Source of the DNA: Mycobacteriaceae bacterium
GTDB lineage: Bacteria; Actinomycetota; Actinomycetes; Mycobacteriales; Mycobacteriaceae
Length of the DNA stretch: 8,013 bases
Direction of reading: 5' to 3'
Assembly: GCA_019242135.1 (NCBI GenBank)
Contig: JAFAWC010000535.1
Span: 1 to 8,013 of the forward strand
Below are positions 1-8,013 of the stretch, one piece after another. Under the pieces are notes generated by a model that worked only from the letters and a program-made list of their open reading frames with translations, was not told where the DNA came from and did not search any database. How positions within the stretch are numbered: the first letter of the stretch is position 1; every line of letters starts with the position of its first letter. The position numbers and the translations under genes were made by a program.

Positions 1-957
1 CCTGGGCGGCAGACCGATGAGCTGCAAGGCCTCTGCGTTGGTCATGTTCCTTCTGCGCGCGTCCAGGTAGGCCTTGAACAGGTTGGGCTCGACCACCTGC
101 ACGTCAAAGTTCATCATCGAGTGATACGTGCCGCACAGCTCCGCGCACCGTCCGACGAACTCGCCCGTCCTGTCGATCTCGGTGACCTGGAACTTGTTGT
201 CGGAGTGATTGGCTTGCGGGTTGGGCAAGACGTCGCGCTTGAACAAAAAGTCGATGATCCAGAACGAGTGCACGACGTCGGCCGAGGCCAGCTGGAATTC
301 GATGCGCTTGTGGGCGGGCAGCACCAGCACGGGGATCTCGTCGCTGGTCCCGACCGTCTCGACCTGATCGAAGTTGAGGTAGCTGCGGTCCTCCGGGTTG
401 AGTCCCCGGATCGCTCCGATCTCCTCCTCGCCGCGGCTGTTCTTGCCTGACGGCCTGGATGACACGGCCTGCCTGCGCCCGTTATCAGCCAAGTTGACCG
501 TGTAGGTGCCGTCTCTGAAGTTCACACTCTGGTAGCCGAACTTCCAGTTCCACTGGAATGCGGTCACATCGACGACGACCTCGGGGTTGGCTTCCTTGTG
601 CAACATGCGTTCCTGCACGACGACCGTGAAGTAAAAAAGCACCGCGATGATCAGAAACGGCGTGACCGTGAGCACCAGCTCGAGGGGCATGTTGTAGCCG
701 AACTGCCGCGGCAGTTCGGTGTCGGTCTTCTTGTAGCGGTGAAACGTCGCCGTCCAGAAGGTCAGCCCCCAGACGATGATGCCGACCACGAACGCGGCGA
801 TCAGAGAACCGATCCACAACTTGAGGTTGTCGTGTGCCTCGGGGGTGATTCCGTCGGGCCAGCCCAGCTTGAGCGCGTCGTAGCCGTTGCATCCGGTGAG
901 CGTGATTGTCGCCACACCAAGCGCGGCAGCCAGGCCGAGAAGCCGCAGCCGTGTCAC
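1..957 (-). CDS. ctaC: Cytochrome c oxidase subunit II (CuA subunit), lipoprotein; C-terminus beyond the window
   Basis: This is subunit II of the aa3-type oxidase. It takes electrons at the CuA centre on the outer face of the membrane and passes them to subunit I, in mycobacteria within the bcc-aa3 supercomplex. The frame is open for 319 codons to the window edge; the family member I recall from M. tuberculosis has about 363, so roughly 40 residues are missing. Seen in order: a signal peptide ending in lipobox LTGC (Cys23), membrane helices at about 48-68 and 92-114, the aromatic FQWNWK patch (134-139), and CuA ligands His230, Cys271, Glu273, Cys275, His279 and Met282 in [13 protein letters not shown] charged insertion lies at about 149-199. 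The GTG start is chosen because it gives the lipoprotein signal and has AGGAGG 7 nt upstream. It is transcribed divergently from asnB. Confidence 0.96.
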   Translation of the reverse strand, partial: MTRLRLLGLAAALGVATITLTGCNGYDALKLGWPDGITPEAHDNLKLWIGSLIAAFVVGIIVWGLTFWTATFHRYKKTDTELPRQFGYNMPLELVLTVTPFLIIAVLFYFTVVVQERMLHKEANPEVVVDVTAFQWNWKFGYQSVNFRDGTYTVNLADNGRRQAVSSRPSGKNSRGEEEIGAIRGLNPEDRSYLNFDQVETVGTSDEIPVLVLPAHKRIEFQLASADVVHSFWIIDFLFKRDVLPNPQANHSDNKFQVTEIDRTGEFVGRCAELCGTYHSMMNFDVQVVEPNLFKAYLDARRRNMTNAEALQLIGLPPR

Positions 958-964
958 CTCGGCG

Positions 965-970
965 CCTCCT
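965..970 (-). promoter_or_regulatory. Ribosome binding site of ctaC
   Basis: A perfect AGGAGG on the minus strand lies 7 nt before the GTG at 957. It decides the start codon of ctaC and contrasts with the neighbouring divergent asnB, which has no visible Shine-Dalgarno sequence. Confidence 0.8.
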
Positions 971-998
971 GTGGTCCGGGAGCTGGGACAGCAATCGA

Positions 999-1004
999 AT
1001 ACTA
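999..1004 (-). promoter_or_regulatory. Putative -10 element of the ctaC promoter
   Basis: TAGTAT on the minus strand fits the mycobacterial TANNNT -10 pattern. Transcription would begin near 991-993, giving a leader of about 35 nt that includes the AGGAGG site. No convincing -35 hexamer is seen, which is common in mycobacteria. It overlaps the left arm of the inverted repeat at 1002-1014. The assignment rests on motif and position only. Confidence 0.45.
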
Positions 1005-1014
1005 CGCAGCGTAG
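1002..1014. repeat. Perfect inverted repeat in the ctaC-asnB divergent promoter region
   Basis: CTACGC-A-GCGTAG is a 13-bp dyad with 6-bp perfect arms and a single central base. It overlaps the candidate ctaC -10 element. It also lies about 32-44 bp upstream of the predicted asnB transcription start, over that promoter's -35 region. A protein bound here could affect both genes. The one-base spacer rules out an RNA hairpin, so an operator is the more natural reading. No known regulator motif is recognised. Confidence 0.4.
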
Positions 1015-1032
1015 ACCACCGGTAGTGTGCGG

Positions 1033-1038
1033 CATACT
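1033..1038 (+). promoter_or_regulatory. Putative -10 element of the asnB promoter (leaderless)
   Basis: CATACT lies 7 nt before the asnB ATG at 1046. It keeps the strongly conserved A2 and T6 of TANNNT but lacks T1. With this spacing the transcript would start at or next to the A of the ATG, so asnB would be leaderless, consistent with the lack of a Shine-Dalgarno sequence. The hexamer is also the right half of an imperfect dyad, AGTGTG-CGG-CATACT (1024-1038, 5 of 6 pairs). Confidence 0.45.
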
Positions 1039-1045
1039 TGGCCCG

Positions 1046-2977
1046 ATGTGCGGACTGCTGGCCCTCGTGCGCGACCCGTCGGCCGCAGTCACGACCGGCA
1101 CCGTCGACGCGGTCGCGGCGTCCTCGCATCTGATGCGCCACCGCGGTCCCGACGAGCCGGGCACGTGGTCAGACGATCAGGTGGTGTTCGGGTTCAACCG
1201 GCTGTCGATCATCGACATCGAGCACTCCCACCAGCCGTTGAGCTGGGGACCCACCGATGCGCCCGGCCGCTACATGCTCGTGTTCAACGGCGAGATCTAC
1301 AACTACCTGGAGCTGCGAGCCGAGCTTGCGGCGGAGCACGGCGCGGTCTTTTCCACCGAAGGCGACGGCGAGGCGATCATCGCCGCGTATCACTACTGGG
1401 GCGCCGACGCGCTGCCGAGGCTGCGCGGCATGTTCGCGTTTGCGTTGTGGGACAACCAGCGCCGCGAACTGTTCTGCGCCCGTGATCCGTTCGGCATCAA
1501 GCCGCTGTTCTACGCGACCGGGCCCGGCGGAACTGCCGTCGCGAGCGAAAAGAAGTGCCTTCTGGAACTGGCCGGCATCCTCGGGCTCGACCTCGGGATC
1601 GACCCGCGGGCGGTGCAGCACTACACCGTCTTGCAGTACGTACCGGAGCCCGAAACCCTGCACACCGGGATCCGGCGCCTGGAGTCGGGCTGCCACGCGG
1701 TGGTCCGGCCGGGTCAACCGCCGCAGATCGCCCGCTACTTCGTGCCGCGGTTCGTCGCCACGCCGTTCGCCGACTCCGATGAGCAGGCCCGCTATGACGA
1801 GATCACCGCCGTGCTGGAGGACTCGGTGGCCAAACACATGCGCGCCGACGTCACCGTCGGGGCGTTTTTGTCCGGTGGTATCGACTCCACCGCGATCGCA
1901 GCGCTGGCGATCCGGCACAATCCGCGGCTGATCACTTTCACGACCGGGTTTGAGCGCGAGGGGTTTTCGGAGGTCGACGTGGCGGTCGCCTCAGCCGAGG
2001 CGATCGGTGCCAGGCACATCTCCAAGGTGGTCAGCCCGGCAGAGTTCGTCGAGGCACTTCCCGAGATCGTCTGGTACCTCGACGAACCGGTCGCCGATCC
2101 GGCGCTGGTGCCGCTGTTCTTCATCGCCCGCGAGGCGCGCAAGCACGTCAAGGTGGTGCTGTCCGGCGAGGGTGCCGACGAGTTGTTCGGTGGCTACACG
2201 ATCTACCGGGAACCGTTGTCGCTCAAGCCTTTCGACTACCTACCCGGCCGGCTGCGCCGGTCGATGCGGAAGGTATCGGCGCCGCTGCCCGAAGGCATGC
2301 GTGGAAAGAGCCTCCTGCACCGCGGATCCCAGACGCTCGAAGAGCGCTATTACGGCAACGCGCGCAGCTTCAACGATCCGCAGTTGCGGGCGGTGTTGAA
2401 GATCTTCCGCCCGGAATGGACCCACACCGACGTCACTGCGCCGGTGTACGAGCAGTCACGCGACTGGGATCCGGTCGCTCGCATGCAGCACGTCGACCTG
2501 TTCACGTGGCTGCGCGGCGACATCCTGGTCAAGGCCGACAAGATGACGATGGCGAACTCGCTGGAACTGCGGGTGCCGTTTCTGGATCCGGAGGTGTTCG
2601 CGGTCGCCTCGCGCCTGCCGATGGACGCGAAGATCACCCGCACCACCACCAAATTCGCGCTGCGGCAGGCACTGGAACGGATCGTGCCGGCGCACGTACT
2701 GCACCGGCCCAAACTTGGCTTCCCCGTGCCGATCCGGCACTGGCTGCAGACGGGAGAACTGCTGGACTGGGCGCACGAGATGCTGGCCAGGTCACAAGCC
2801 GACGAACTGATCGACATCGCTGCGGTGCGGCGCATGCTCGACGAGCATCTCGCAGGCACGAGTGACCACAGCCGCAGGCTGTGGACGGTGCTGATTTTCA
2901 TGCTGTGGCACGCAATCTTCGTGGAACACAGCGTGGTGCCGACGATCAGCGAGCCGGCCTACCCCGTGCAGCTGTGA
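1046..2977 (+). CDS. asnB: Glutamine-dependent asparagine synthetase-family amidotransferase (AsnB/LtsA type)
   Basis: The N-terminal class II glutaminase releases ammonia from glutamine; the C-terminal synthetase domain adenylates a carboxylate and amidates it. Seen: Cys2 directly after the start Met (the nucleophile once Met is removed), RHRGPDE (31-37), FNGEIYNY (80-87), the pyrophosphate loop SGGIDS (276-281), and [12 protein letters not shown] (373-384). The length, 643 residues, fits the long actinobacterial AsnB group. The ATG at 1046 is chosen because Cys must be residue 2; the open frame extends upstream but has no matching homology. No Shine-Dalgarno is seen and a -10-like hexamer sits 7 nt upstream. 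Relatives in Corynebacterium (LtsA) and Bacillus (AsnB) amidate meso-diaminopimelate of peptidoglycan and affect lysozyme or drug sensitivity, so the substrate here may be cell-wall precursor, free aspartate or both. The family is certain; the substrate is inferred. Confidence 0.95.
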   Translation: MCGLLALVRDPSAAVTTGTVDAVAASSHLMRHRGPDEPGTWSDDQVVFGFNRLSIIDIEHSHQPLSWGPTDAPGRYMLVFNGEIYNYLELRAELAAEHGAVFSTEGDGEAIIAAYHYWGADALPRLRGMFAFALWDNQRRELFCARDPFGIKPLFYATGPGGTAVASEKKCLLELAGILGLDLGIDPRAVQHYTVLQYVPEPETLHTGIRRLESGCHAVVRPGQPPQIARYFVPRFVATPFADSDEQARYDEITAVLEDSVAKHMRADVTVGAFLSGGIDSTAIAALAIRHNPRLITFTTGFEREGFSEVDVAVASAEAIGARHISKVVSPAEFVEALPEIVWYLDEPVADPALVPLFFIAREARKHVKVVLSGEGADELFGGYTIYREPLSLKPFDYLPGRLRRSMRKVSAPLPEGMRGKSLLHRGSQTLEERYYGNARSFNDPQLRAVLKIFRPEWTHTDVTAPVYEQSRDWDPVARMQHVDLFTWLRGDILVKADKMTMANSLELRVPFLDPEVFAVASRLPMDAKITRTTTKFALRQALERIVPAHVLHRPKLGFPVPIRHWLQTGELLDWAHEMLARSQADELIDIAAVRRMLDEHLAGTSDHSRRLWTVLIFMLWHAIFVEHSVVPTISEPAYPVQL

Positions 2978-2987
2978 GATCGGTCGA

Positions 2988-4626
<1,639 letters not shown>

Positions 4627-4627
4627 C

Positions 4628-4990
4628 TCAGTTGAACGAATCCCCGCACGCACACGAGCCGGTGGCGTTCGGGTTGTCGATGGTGAAGCCCTGTTTCTCG
4701 ATGGTGTCGACGAAGTCGATGGTGGCGCCCTGCATGTAGGGCGCGCTCATCCTGTCGACCGTCAGCGTGACACCGCCGAATTCGGCGGTCAGGTCGCCGT
4801 CCAGGGACCGGTCATCGAAATACAGGCTGTAACGCAGGCCCGCGCAGCCACCCGGCTCGACCTGAATCCGCAGAACCAGGTCGTCACGACCCTCCTGATC
4901 GAGGAGCGCCTTGGCCTTGGCGGCCGCGGCGTCGGTCAGGACCACACCATGGGTGGCGGTACCGGTGGCCGACTCGTCCTGAACAGTCAT
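4628..4990 (-). CDS. erpA: A-type iron-sulfur cluster carrier (HesB/IscA/ErpA family)
   Basis: A-type carriers hold a [2Fe-2S] or [4Fe-4S] cluster and pass it to apoproteins in the cytoplasm. The 120-residue protein has the three ligand cysteines in family spacing: Cys49 in PGGCAG, then Cys113 and Cys115 in GSCACGDSF close to the C-terminus. It is the counterpart of M. tuberculosis Rv2204c. The frame extends 10 codons upstream, but the ATG at 4990 is preferred because AGGAG lies 5 nt before it and the protein then begins MTVQ as in the relative. The symbol erpA is the usual annotation; IscA or SufA would also fit, and the family alone does not settle which targets it serves. It follows the glycerate-kinase gene on the same strand after 70 bp. 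Confidence 0.92.
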   Translation of the reverse strand: MTVQDESATGTATHGVVLTDAAAAKAKALLDQEGRDDLVLRIQVEPGGCAGLRYSLYFDDRSLDGDLTAEFGGVTLTVDRMSAPYMQGATIDFVDTIEKQGFTIDNPNATGSCACGDSFN

Positions 4991-4995
4991 TGCGT

Positions 4996-5000
4996 CTCCT
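4996..5000 (-). promoter_or_regulatory. Ribosome binding site of the erpA-like gene
   Basis: AGGAG on the minus strand, 5 nt before the ATG at 4990, selects this start over the in-frame start at 5020. Confidence 0.65.
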
Positions 5001-5019
5001 AGAAGCACGTATCGCGTCA

Positions 5020-5039
5020 AACACGTAGGTTCTCGTGTT
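5020..5039. repeat. Inverted repeat upstream of the erpA-like gene
   Basis: AACACG and CGTGTT are perfect 6-bp arms separated by 8 bp. They sit 30-49 bp before the erpA-like start and 22-41 bp after the glycerate-kinase stop. A minus-strand TACCGT (5047-5042), a possible -10, lies just upstream and would start transcription within the repeat. It could be an operator or the stem of a weak transcript hairpin; there is no U-run, so a classical terminator is unlikely. Confidence 0.3.
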
Positions 5040-5060
5040 CAACGGTACCTTGTTCGGGCG

Positions 5061-6113
5061 CTATTCCCTTACTTGCAGTGCTGCGCTGCGGGCCATCGCG
5101 GCCAGCTGGTTGGCGGCATCGGCGATCGCCAGCTCGACCGAGCCGGCATAATCGACCAGCGCAAATGCTGCCGACACTCCCGCGGCGCGCAGTGCCGGCT
5201 CATCGAGCGTGACCTGCCCTGCCAGCACCACCACCGGTGTCTGACGGTCCGCGGCGCCGGACGCCAGCGCGCTGATCACCTTTCCGTGCAGCGATTGCTC
5301 GTCGAGCCGGCCCTCGCCGGTGATCACCAGGTCGGCTGCGCGCAGGTCCTCGGCCAGCCCGGTGTGCTCGGCGATCACCGCAGCGCCAGACTCGCGCCGG
5401 GCGCCCAGCGCCAGCAGCGCGGCGCCGAGCCCGCCGGCCGCACCGGCGCCGGGCAGGTCGTGGACCCGACGCCCGGCCACCGCATCCAGCTCGGTGGCCC
5501 AGGCGGCGAGCCGTTGCTCGAGCCGGAGCACCGCGGGTGCGTCGGCGCCCTTCTGCGGGCCGAAAATCCGGGCCGCACCGATCGGGCCCAGCAGCGGGTG
5601 CTCGACGTCGGTGGCCGCGATCACCTCGACACTTGCCAGCCGGTCTCGTGCGCGCCGCAGCCCGCCGAGCGCCTCCACCATGCCGCGGCCGCCGTCGGTG
5701 CTGGCACTGCCCCCGAGTCCCACCACGATCCGGGCGGCCCCGGCGTCCAGCGCCGCCCCGATCAGTTGGCCGACACCCGCGGTGTGCGCGGCGACCGCCG
5801 TGTGCGGCGTGACCGGCCCGGGCAGCAGCGCCAGGCCGCAGGCCTGCGCGGACTCGAGGTACGCGGTGGACGGCTTTTCGAAGACCCAGTCTGCGTCGAC
5901 GTCGGACTCAAGCGGGCCGGCGACCCGCGAGGTTCGGCGTTGCCCCAGCCGGCTGGCGATCACGTCAACGAAACCCGGGCCGCCGTCGGACTGCGGCGCG
6001 CGGGTGAGGTCGTCGTCGGGACGCGCCTGGCGCCACCCGTCGGCGATCGCCTCGACAGCCTGCACCGCCGACAGGGAGTCGCCGTAGCAGTCGGGGGCGA
6101 TCAGCACCCGCAC
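5061..6113 (-). CDS. Glycerate-kinase family protein (Rv2205c-like), variant motifs
   Basis: The family phosphorylates D-glycerate to 2- or 3-phosphoglycerate. Seen in 350 residues: an N-terminal [12 protein letters not shown] (5-16), [10 protein letters not shown] (39-48), [13 protein letters not shown] (132-144), [23 protein letters not shown] (168-190), AAGGLGAAL (225-233) and [14 protein letters not shown] (265-278). These are the landmarks of the family in order. Two differ from the usual forms: PDSFKGSLSA becomes [10 protein letters not shown], losing the Lys, and DGGEGT becomes DGGPGF. Substrate is therefore less certain than the fold. The open frame runs to 6464 on the minus strand, but homology begins at VRVLIAPD, so the GTG at 6113 is chosen; its Shine-Dalgarno is poor. 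A candidate -10 (6145-6140) and a 10-codon ORF overlap its 5' end. It may be cotranscribed with the erpA-like gene. Confidence 0.87.
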   Translation of the reverse strand: MRVLIAPDCYGDSLSAVQAVEAIADGWRQARPDDDLTRAPQSDGGPGFVDVIASRLGQRRTSRVAGPLESDVDADWVFEKPSTAYLESAQACGLALLPGPVTPHTAVAAHTAGVGQLIGAALDAGAARIVVGLGGSASTDGGRGMVEALGGLRRARDRLASVEVIAATDVEHPLLGPIGAARIFGPQKGADAPAVLRLEQRLAAWATELDAVAGRRVHDLPGAGAAGGLGAALLALGARRESGAAVIAEHTGLAEDLRAADLVITGEGRLDEQSLHGKVISALASGAADRQTPVVVLAGQVTLDEPALRAAGVSAAFALVDYAGSVELAIADAANQLAAMARSAALQVRE

Positions 6114-6133
6114 GAGGTCACCGGAGCCGTCAT
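6101..6133 (-). CDS. Possible leaderless 10-codon upstream ORF overlapping the glycerate-kinase start
   Basis: An ATG at 6133 lies exactly 6 nt after TAGGGT on the minus strand, so a transcript from that promoter would begin at this ATG. It encodes [10 protein letters not shown] and stops at 6101. The glycerate-kinase GTG (6113) lies inside it in a different frame (offset 20 nt). Leaderless ATGs are translated efficiently in mycobacteria, and short leaderless ORFs rich in Cys are known there as attenuators. This one has only two Cys, so cysteine sensing is speculative; coupling by termination and reinitiation is equally possible. It may be fortuitous. Confidence 0.35.
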   Translation of the reverse strand: MTAPVTSCGC

Positions 6134-6135
6134 GC

Positions 6136-6167
6136 GTGCACCCTAAGGGGCTGCACAGGCAGGTGCA
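6136..6167. repeat. GTGCA dyads in the divergent region between the glycerate-kinase and DUF3043 genes
   Basis: Three copies of GTGCA alternate in orientation: 6136-6140 (plus), 6152-6156 (minus, as TGCAC) and 6163-6167 (plus). The first pair encloses CCC-TAAG-GGG, giving an 8-bp stem with one bulged base; the second pair is separated by 6 bp. The first dyad covers the candidate -10 of the minus-strand gene. The arrangement looks like a regulator binding region, but no known motif is recognised. Confidence 0.4.
6140..6145 (-). promoter_or_regulatory. Putative -10 element for the glycerate-kinase transcript
   Basis: TAGGGT on the minus strand matches TANNNT. A start 7 nt downstream falls on the A of the ATG at 6133, giving a 20-nt lead before the glycerate-kinase GTG at 6113. 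It is embedded in the GTGCA dyad. No -35 hexamer is obvious. Confidence 0.45.
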
Positions 6168-6192
6168 TGCCGGGCTGCCGGCGGTGCCGAAG

Positions 6193-6198
6193 TACCCT
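6193..6198 (+). promoter_or_regulatory. Putative -10 element of a leaderless promoter for the DUF3043-cobU-cobT operon
   Basis: TACCCT matches TANNNT and ends 6 nt before the GTG at 6205, placing the transcript start at the start codon. There is no Shine-Dalgarno sequence before this GTG. The GTGCA dyads lie about 26-62 bp upstream of the -10. It would drive the membrane-protein gene and, through tight packing, cobU and cobT. Confidence 0.55.
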
Positions 6199-6204
6199 GG
6201 CCAC

Positions 6205-6855
6205 GTGCGTCTGCTGGGCCGGAAGAAGGACACGACGGAGGAGCCGGGCGACGCCGTCGAGGCAGACGACCAGCTTTTCGGTTCCGGCAAGACGACCGCC
6301 CCGAAGGGCCGGCCCACACCCAAACGTGACGCCAATCGTCGCGGACCGGTTGCCCCCGCACCGATGACCACCGCGGAGGCCAGACGGCGGCGCCGGCAAA
6401 CCCAGCTCACCAGGGCAGAACGCCGTGAGGTGCGGGCGGTGCAGCGTGAGCGCATGACCGACAACCGCCAGCGGATGATGGCCGGCGAGGAAGCCTATCT
6501 GCTGCCACGCGACAAAGGGCCGGTGCGCCGCTACGCGCGAGATGTGGTCGATTCTCGCCGCAACCTGCTAGGGCTGTTCATGCCGTTCGCGTTCGGGCTG
6601 ATCTTCGTGATGCTGGGGGTCCCGTCCCCGCGGATACAGATGCTGATCTCGCCGCTGATATTCGGCCTGATGTTCATCATGGCGATCGACGGATTTTTGG
6701 TGGGACGCAGGGTCAACAAGCTCGTCGACCAAAAGTTCCCAAAGAACACCGAAAGCCGTTGGCGACTGGGGTTCTACGCTGCAAGCCGAGCCTCGCAGCT
6801 GCGCCGGATGCGGGCACCGCGGCCACAGGTCAAGCGCGGCGAGCGGCTCAACTGA
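6205..6855 (+). CDS. DUF3043-type integral membrane protein (Rv2206-like)
   Basis: Function is not known. The 216-residue protein has a hydrophilic, basic N-terminal half with an Arg-rich stretch ([19 protein letters not shown]) likely to lie in the cytoplasm. Two membrane helices follow at about 122-141 and 146-168, forming a short hairpin. The C-terminal tail is basic ([13 protein letters not shown]...[23 protein letters not shown]). The layout fits the actinobacterial DUF3043 family, identified from memory of Rv2206. The frame runs upstream to 6136, but the GTG at 6205 is preferred because homologous sequence starts at VRLLGRKK and a TANNNT element ends 6 nt before it. It is the first gene of a packed set with cobU (5-bp gap) and cobT, but nothing in the protein suggests a cobalamin role. 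Confidence 0.83.
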   Translation: MRLLGRKKDTTEEPGDAVEADDQLFGSGKTTAPKGRPTPKRDANRRGPVAPAPMTTAEARRRRRQTQLTRAERREVRAVQRERMTDNRQRMMAGEEAYLLPRDKGPVRRYARDVVDSRRNLLGLFMPFAFGLIFVMLGVPSPRIQMLISPLIFGLMFIMAIDGFLVGRRVNKLVDQKFPKNTESRWRLGFYAASRASQLRRMRAPRPQVKRGERLN

Positions 6856-6860
6856 CCCTC

Positions 6861-7412
6861 GTGCGGACATTGGTGCTGGGCGGCATCCGGTCGGGCAAGT
6901 CGCGATGGGCAGAGTCCGAGATCGCGGCGTTCGTCGCCCCGGGCGAGCCGGTGTGCTACGTCGCGACGGGACAGACGTTCGACGCCGATCCGTCGTGGAC
7001 GGGTCGCATCGCAGCCCACCGGATGCGAAGGCCTGCGCACTGGTCGACCATCGAAACCGATGACGTGGCAACACAGTTGCGAGTGAACAGCGCCACCGCG
7101 AGCCTGATCGACGACATCGGCGGCTGGCTGACGCACCTACTGGACAGTCGAGCATGGACCGGCTCCGGCGACGGTAGGTCGGTGAACGCTGATGTCGACG
7201 AATTGCTGGACTCCGTACAAGATTTCGGCTCGCATCTGGTTGTGGTGAGCCCCGAGGTCGGGCTCACGGTGGTGCCGGCGACCGCATCGGGACGGCGGTT
7301 CGCCGATGAGCTGGGAGCGCTCAATCAGCGTCTCGCTGAAATCTGCGATCGAGTGGTGCTGATCGTCGCGGGACAACCCCTCACCGTGAAGGACGCCGAT
7401 GAACGGCGATGA
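6861..7412 (+). CDS. cobU: Adenosylcobinamide kinase / adenosylcobinamide-phosphate guanylyltransferase
   Basis: CobU phosphorylates adenosylcobinamide and then transfers GMP to make adenosylcobinamide-GDP, the substrate for nucleotide-loop joining in B12 synthesis. Seen in 183 residues: P-loop GGIRSGKS (7-14), YVATGQTFD (33-41), [17 protein letters not shown] (49-65) with His53 at the position of the conserved family His thought to be guanylylated, a [14 protein letters not shown] segment, and the late [12 protein letters not shown] plus [20 protein letters not shown]. The usual motif is VSNEVG; here Asn is replaced by Pro. The GTG at 6861 is preferred over the longer frame because it begins right at the P-loop strand and lies 5 bp after the preceding stop. 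No Shine-Dalgarno is seen, so coupling to the upstream gene is likely. It overlaps cobT by 14 bp. Confidence 0.93.
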   Translation: MRTLVLGGIRSGKSRWAESEIAAFVAPGEPVCYVATGQTFDADPSWTGRIAAHRMRRPAHWSTIETDDVATQLRVNSATASLIDDIGGWLTHLLDSRAWTGSGDGRSVNADVDELLDSVQDFGSHLVVVSPEVGLTVVPATASGRRFADELGALNQRLAEICDRVVLIVAGQPLTVKDADERR

Positions 7413-8013
7413 CTTTTCCGGGATCGTCTCACCCGACGCGGCCACGGCCACCGCGGCCCGCGAGAGACAGAAGTCGCTGACCAAGCCGCCCGGCTCGCTC
7501 GGCCGCCTGGAAGACCTGTCAGTGTGGGTGGCGTCGTGTCAAGGTCTTTGCCCGCCGAAGCAGTTCGAGCGTGCGCGGGTGGTTGTGTTCGCCGGCGATC
7601 ACGGCGTGGTCGCCGCAGGTGTGTCGGCGTACCCGCCCGAAGTCACCGCGCAGATGGTGGCGAACATCGAGTCCGGTGGCGCGGCGGTCAACGTGCTGGC
7701 GCGGGTGGCGGGCGCGGGTGTGCGGGTCGTGGACATCGCCGTCGACTGCGAGGCGCCACTGACGCCGGCGATCGGCGCGCACAAGGTGCGAAGGAGCAGC
7801 GGCAACCTCGGCGTCGAAGACCCGCTGACCGGCGAGGAGGCGAGCGCGGCGGTCGAGGCGGGCAAGCTGATCGCCGACGAGGAGGTCGACGCCGGCGCCG
7901 ACCTGCTGATCGCGGGCGACATGGGAATAGGAAACACCACCGCGGCAGCCACTTTGGTGGCGGCGATCACCGGAACCGAGCCGGTCGCCGTAGTGGGCCG
8001 CGGCACCGGTATC
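7399..8013 (+). CDS. cobT: Nicotinate-nucleotide--dimethylbenzimidazole phosphoribosyltransferase, cut by the window end
   Basis: CobT makes alpha-ribazole phosphate from dimethylbenzimidazole and nicotinate mononucleotide, the lower ligand joined to the CobU product by CobS. The first 205 codons are present; the family is about 350-360 residues, so the C-terminal part with the catalytic Glu lies outside. Seen: [10 protein letters not shown] near the N-terminus, [31 protein letters not shown] and GRGTGI at the edge, all family landmarks in order. GEMGIGNTT is the common form; Asp replaces Glu here. The ATG at 7399 has AAGGA 5 nt upstream, inside the end of cobU, and gives a 14-bp overlap that suggests translational coupling. 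A cobS gene beyond the window is expected but cannot be seen. Confidence 0.95.
   Translation, partial: MNGDDFSGIVSPDAATATAARERQKSLTKPPGSLGRLEDLSVWVASCQGLCPPKQFERARVVVFAGDHGVVAAGVSAYPPEVTAQMVANIESGGAAVNVLARVAGAGVRVVDIAVDCEAPLTPAIGAHKVRRSSGNLGVEDPLTGEEASAAVEAGKLIADEEVDAGADLLIAGDMGIGNTTAAATLVAAITGTEPVAVVGRGTGI

Noticed and set aside
598..1014. Open frame on the plus strand across the 5' part of ctaC and the intergenic region
   Set aside because: It is antisense to the signal peptide and membrane helices of ctaC, which are supported by motifs. Its translation shows only charged low-complexity sequence.
887..1045. Upstream extension of the asnB frame (53 codons)
   Set aside because: It overlaps ctaC on the other strand, and a class II glutaminase needs Cys as residue 2, which only the ATG at 1046 gives.
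5073..6146. Long open frame (357 codons) on the plus strand opposite the glycerate-kinase gene
   Set aside because: Composition is dominated by Arg, Gly, Gln and His with no recognisable family, as expected for the antisense of a high-GC gene. The minus-strand frame has clear family motifs throughout.
6114..6204. Cobalamin riboswitch before the operon that contains cobU and cobT
   Set aside because: At 91 bp and with a likely leaderless start at 6205 there is no room for one, and no B12-box-like sequence was seen.
6114..6464. Upstream extension of the glycerate-kinase frame (117 codons)
   Set aside because: The added sequence is antisense to the DUF3043 gene, Arg/Ser-rich, and unlike the family N-terminus, which starts at VRVLIAPD.
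6759..6860. Upstream extension of the cobU frame (34 codons)
   Set aside because: It overlaps the end of the membrane protein gene in another frame, and CobU proteins begin just before the P-loop, as given by the GTG at 6861.

Overview
The window is high-GC, gene-dense actinobacterial DNA. It reads as a Mycobacterium chromosome segment: from memory, gene content and order match the conserved Rv2200c-Rv2207 neighbourhood of M. tuberculosis (ctaC, asnB, adoK, a small membrane protein, erpA-like, glycerate-kinase family, a DUF3043-type membrane protein, cobT). One difference is a cobU gene directly in front of cobT, which I recall lying elsewhere (Rv0254c) in M. tuberculosis, so a non-tuberculous species is likely. 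The species cannot be fixed from the sequence alone.

Layout. 1-957 (minus): ctaC, cytochrome c oxidase subunit II, with its 3' end outside the window. 958-1045: divergent promoter region. 1046-2977 (plus): asnB, a glutamine-dependent amidotransferase of the AsnB/LtsA type. 2988-3962 (minus): adoK, adenosine kinase, convergent with asnB. 3963-3999: short divergent region. 4000-4626 (plus): single-pass membrane protein with an extracytoplasmic domain. 4628-4990 (minus): A-type iron-sulfur carrier, its stop codon 1 bp from that of its convergent neighbour. 5061-6113 (minus): glycerate-kinase family protein. 6114-6204: divergent region with dyad symmetry and a possible 10-codon upstream ORF. 6205-6855 (plus): DUF3043-type membrane protein. 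6861-7412 (plus): cobU. 7399-8013 (plus): cobT, cut by the window end. The last three genes are packed as one operon (5-bp gap, then 14-bp overlap) and two of them act in cobalamin nucleotide-loop assembly.

The genes are mostly core housekeeping: respiration (ctaC), cell-wall or asparagine amidation (asnB), purine salvage (adoK), Fe-S maturation (erpA) and B12 assembly (cobU, cobT). No mobile element, CRISPR array, RNA gene or exotic defence-like system is visible, and no gene-free stretch reaches 300 bp. The more interesting signals are regulatory. Three plus-strand genes each have a TANNNT-type -10 hexamer (one with a T1 mismatch) 6-7 nt before the start codon, as expected for leaderless transcripts. 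A fourth such promoter on the minus strand would start a 10-codon leaderless ORF that overlaps the glycerate-kinase start in another frame. Two divergent promoter regions carry inverted repeats that overlap -10 elements.
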